This document shows, piece after piece, positions 21,039 through 23,340 of a DNA stretch of 23,340 bases. The translations under genes were made by a program, and so were the position numbers. The notes beneath the pieces were generated by a model, which saw only the letters and a program-made list of their open reading frames with translations, was not told where the DNA came from and ran no database searches. Source of the stretch: Paramacrobiotus richtersi (taxonomy: Eukaryota > Tardigrada > Eutardigrada > Parachela > Macrobiotidae); NCBI GenBank assembly GCA_034698045.1, contig JAQGAU010000837.1:1-23340 (forward strand). The letters run 5' to 3'. Position 1 is the stretch's first letter; every line of letters starts with the position of its first letter.

Positions 21039-23340
21039 TTAGAAGCTCCGAGCACGCACTTCCAGATAATTGGTCTGCAGCAGTCCTTCGGAGGCTTCCG
21101 GGATCCCGCCTTCGACCGGAGAGGGAGTTGGTCTGTGAGAACACAACTGCAATGGCCTTTTATTTGGGCTGTGACTTCGTCGGTTTGCTAAAAAGTGAAA
21201 CACAAACACATTACTTTGGTTCTCATTAGTGCTTCATGAACTTTCATCGGAAACGTTGATCATAGTGACAACAACAATGAGGTACCGGTGCAAATTCGAA
21301 CTAAAATTCTGTGTAGTACCTTCACAACCATCACCACAACCACCAACGTCTCTCAGGCGAAGCCGCTCGCTAGTAATTCACAAGTTGGAGGACAACTGTA
21401 TCGTTTACTCTATATACTATTTACTATATATCCATACATACTCAGTATCGGACATGGCTTCAACAAATTTCATTTTCTAACCAATTTAGTGAGTTGTTAA
21501 AACGTTCTACAGCCCTTATGCATAAAAAAACCGTGCGCGTAACCAAAGGGTTCAAGATAAAAATATGGGCATTATACAAATAGGTGTACTTATGTATGCG
21601 ACGTCCGCTTGTTTATAAACGATTGGATTATTACATTGCAAACTATCTATAATTCCGTTATGGCTATGCAACTATCTGAATTGCAACTATCCTAATTATA
21701 ATAAGCCATAACAAATACCGGTAGCGTTTCCATCTACATGCGAGTGGTGGAAATATGATTCTGTCCGCTCTTCCGCTATGCTTTCGCTAATGCTTCGCTC
21801 CCGACAAAGATGAGTCTGTCCTCTCAGAAACATGGAGCATGCTTTGATAAACTTCCGCCGGAAATCCGTAAACAGCTGAGCGTGAAGGACTGGAGTTAAA
21901 ACGCTGTTCAGCGGCAGTATAAGAATAGCAAACACTGAATGAAAGTGATCTGCAAACAAAAGAAAACTTTAGGTATGATATAACTAAAGTGTAAATTCAT
22001 TCGGCTGTCTGTATACGCACTTCCGATGTCAAATGATGTAAAAGCGATGATTTTAATGACAATAACCGGAAGCCAACAGACAAGATTAACAATAACAATA
22101 ATAAGATAACGGTTAAAGACATAGAGATCCATCTGTAATTCCTTCCTAAATTCCTTCAGATGATGGTGCCTTGCAACGAAATATTTAATCCACACTCCAC
22201 AGAAGACTGTTATGCCGAGACATGTCGTAAACACTCCAAAAAACAACAAGGAAGAATACCACCAGCCATTAAGATAGGGTTCATCCAAATAAAGAGGTAT
22301 ACAAAGGCCATTGTTTCCATAAAAACTGCCGGTCACGTTGTCCCAGACTGCCACTGGTATTCCAAATAACATCAACCCTGCATTTCCGCAAACAGCTTAA
22401 AATTAGACACATAAAATGCAGAATCAGGCTGTTGCGCACAACTGCGTTTCCTCGACAAAAAGTTTAGATGTTTTTAGTGAGTGGATAGAAAACATTTACC
22501 TGCCAGCCATAAATTTACGATTAACCAAATGGCTCCGCGCGACGTCAAATGGCGCTTTTGCGGTGCGGTGACGCAGACACAAAGGTCACCGATAATCGCA
22601 CACATTGTCACCAGTGAAACAAATGTCGACAACGATGCTGTAATAAACGTAAATTACAGTACATGCACAGCATTACGATACATAACTGAAGAGGCTGTCG
22701 ACAATTAGGTCAAAACTGAATAGCTCTTGTTACAGCTAAAATTTAATTTTTATTTAGCAAACAGCATTTACAAAACTGCAGTGAAGAAAAATATTCACTT
22801 TGAGGCTGCATGTAGTCAATACAATATAATTATAATTCAGTTAAGTTACTGGGAATATATATATAGTTATAATTTCGTTATACATATAGAACCACAATAT
22901 TTAGACAAGATCGTGATACCTAACATTCCAGCAATTTGACATGCAGATCCATGTAGCCATTCATAAGCTTCGCGGTGGTAATTTTCTCTGGATTGGAGAT
23001 CATAAACGGCAATGATTAGCAGATAAACTGCCATTAAAAGATTCGCAACTATAATATAATTCAAAAAAACAATCAGTTACGCTTGTGCGACTATATTTTC
23101 ACTGCATATTTCGTAATTGTATGCACAACAGGGTATGCATGGGTGGGTATTCCTATTTTTCGTACCAAACAGATTGTACCGTAGCTTGTTAATTACGTCC
23201 TGTTCATGGCGATGATATCTTTGGGGTACGTCGGAAGACATCACGGGTTCTGTGGATGCAATACAAAACCGCGCCACCAAAACCAGAAGGTTTGTTAATG
23301 GAATCAGCGCAATTAGGATCCAAATAATTATCCGAGGCTC
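21039..23340 (-). CDS. RXFP1-like: Relaxin receptor-like GPCR, receptor 3, 5' partial, switch motifs lost
   Basis: Third member of the family, on the opposite strand. Exons read right to left: 23340-23166 (open at the edge), 23048-22920, 22637-22500, 22377-22021, 21949-21719 and 21187-21039, one frame throughout. The first exon holds helix 1 and a first intracellular loop roughly a dozen residues longer than in its paralogues. Helix 2 matches receptor 1 (LLMAVYLLIIAVYD, then YEWLHGSACQ). After helix 3 the E/DRY position reads DLC. Loop 2 reads FYGNNGLCIPLYLDEPY, helix 6 keeps CWLP, and helix 7 reads LTPVLHA where its paralogues have LNPIIYT. The last exon is inferred: its acceptor (CACTTTTTAG) is good and the phase fits, but the donor at 21718 (GTATTT) is weak. 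Without that splice the protein would stop at 21696. No frameshift or stop breaks the exons, so it looks expressed rather than dead, but ordinary G-protein coupling is doubtful. Confidence 0.88.

Noticed and set aside
21229-21500. Two overlapping + strand open frames with Thr/Pro/Ser-rich product
   Set aside because: They lie in the proposed last intron of receptor 3 on the other strand, in CA-rich low-complexity DNA, with no motif and poor start context.

Overview
The window is eukaryotic and metazoan. Protein-coding genes are cut into short exons by mostly short, AT-rich introns (many 60-250 nt) with GTAAGT-like donors, and intergenic gaps are about 0.6-2 kb. The gene families (relaxin-receptor type LGRs, RAD51D, PINCH) and the compactness suggest a small-genome invertebrate. 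A tardigrade would fit, but the sequence alone does not prove it. Every gene model below was spliced by hand. Each was checked by reading-frame continuity across all exons, GT-AG junctions and family motifs.

Layout, left to right. (1) Positions 1-5392, + strand: a leucine-rich-repeat G-protein-coupled receptor of the relaxin receptor (RXFP, type C LGR) kind, cut at its 5' end by the window edge. (2) 5393-6754: gap with two overlapping hairpins, a candidate poly(A) signal and a possible leader exon. (3) 6755-13038, + strand: a complete second receptor of the same family, with signal peptide, one LDL-receptor class A module, LRR N-cap, ten one-repeat LRR exons, seven helices and a long tail. 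(4) 13039-14077: gap with a nested inverted repeat just upstream of the next gene. (5) 14078-16055, + strand: RAD51D-like recombinase paralogue, complete in eight exons. (6) 16056-16704: convergent 3' gap. (7) 16705-19085, - strand: PINCH/LIMS five-LIM adaptor, complete in ten exons, with an eroded fifth LIM domain. (8) 19086-21038: gap with a heptanucleotide tandem repeat and a coding-like stretch broken by a stop. (9) 21039-23340, - strand: the seven-helix part of a third RXFP-like receptor, running off the right edge.

The three receptors share exon lengths and intron phases closely enough (118-nt LRR N-cap exon, 242-nt first helix exon, 129/135/129-nt second exon, 144/144/138-nt third exon) that they must come from local duplication. 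They have diverged in the motifs that switch class A receptors. Receptor 2 keeps all three. Receptor 1 has lost the CWxP motif of helix 6. Receptor 3 has lost both the E/DRY arginine and the NPxxY motif. RAD51D and PINCH are housekeeping genes (recombination repair; integrin-ILK adhesion) with no evident functional link to the receptors. The most notable features are the eroded receptor paralogues, the PINCH LIM5 that has lost one complete zinc site, and structured inverted repeats in and before RAD51D. I saw no transposon, tRNA, rRNA or CRISPR array.
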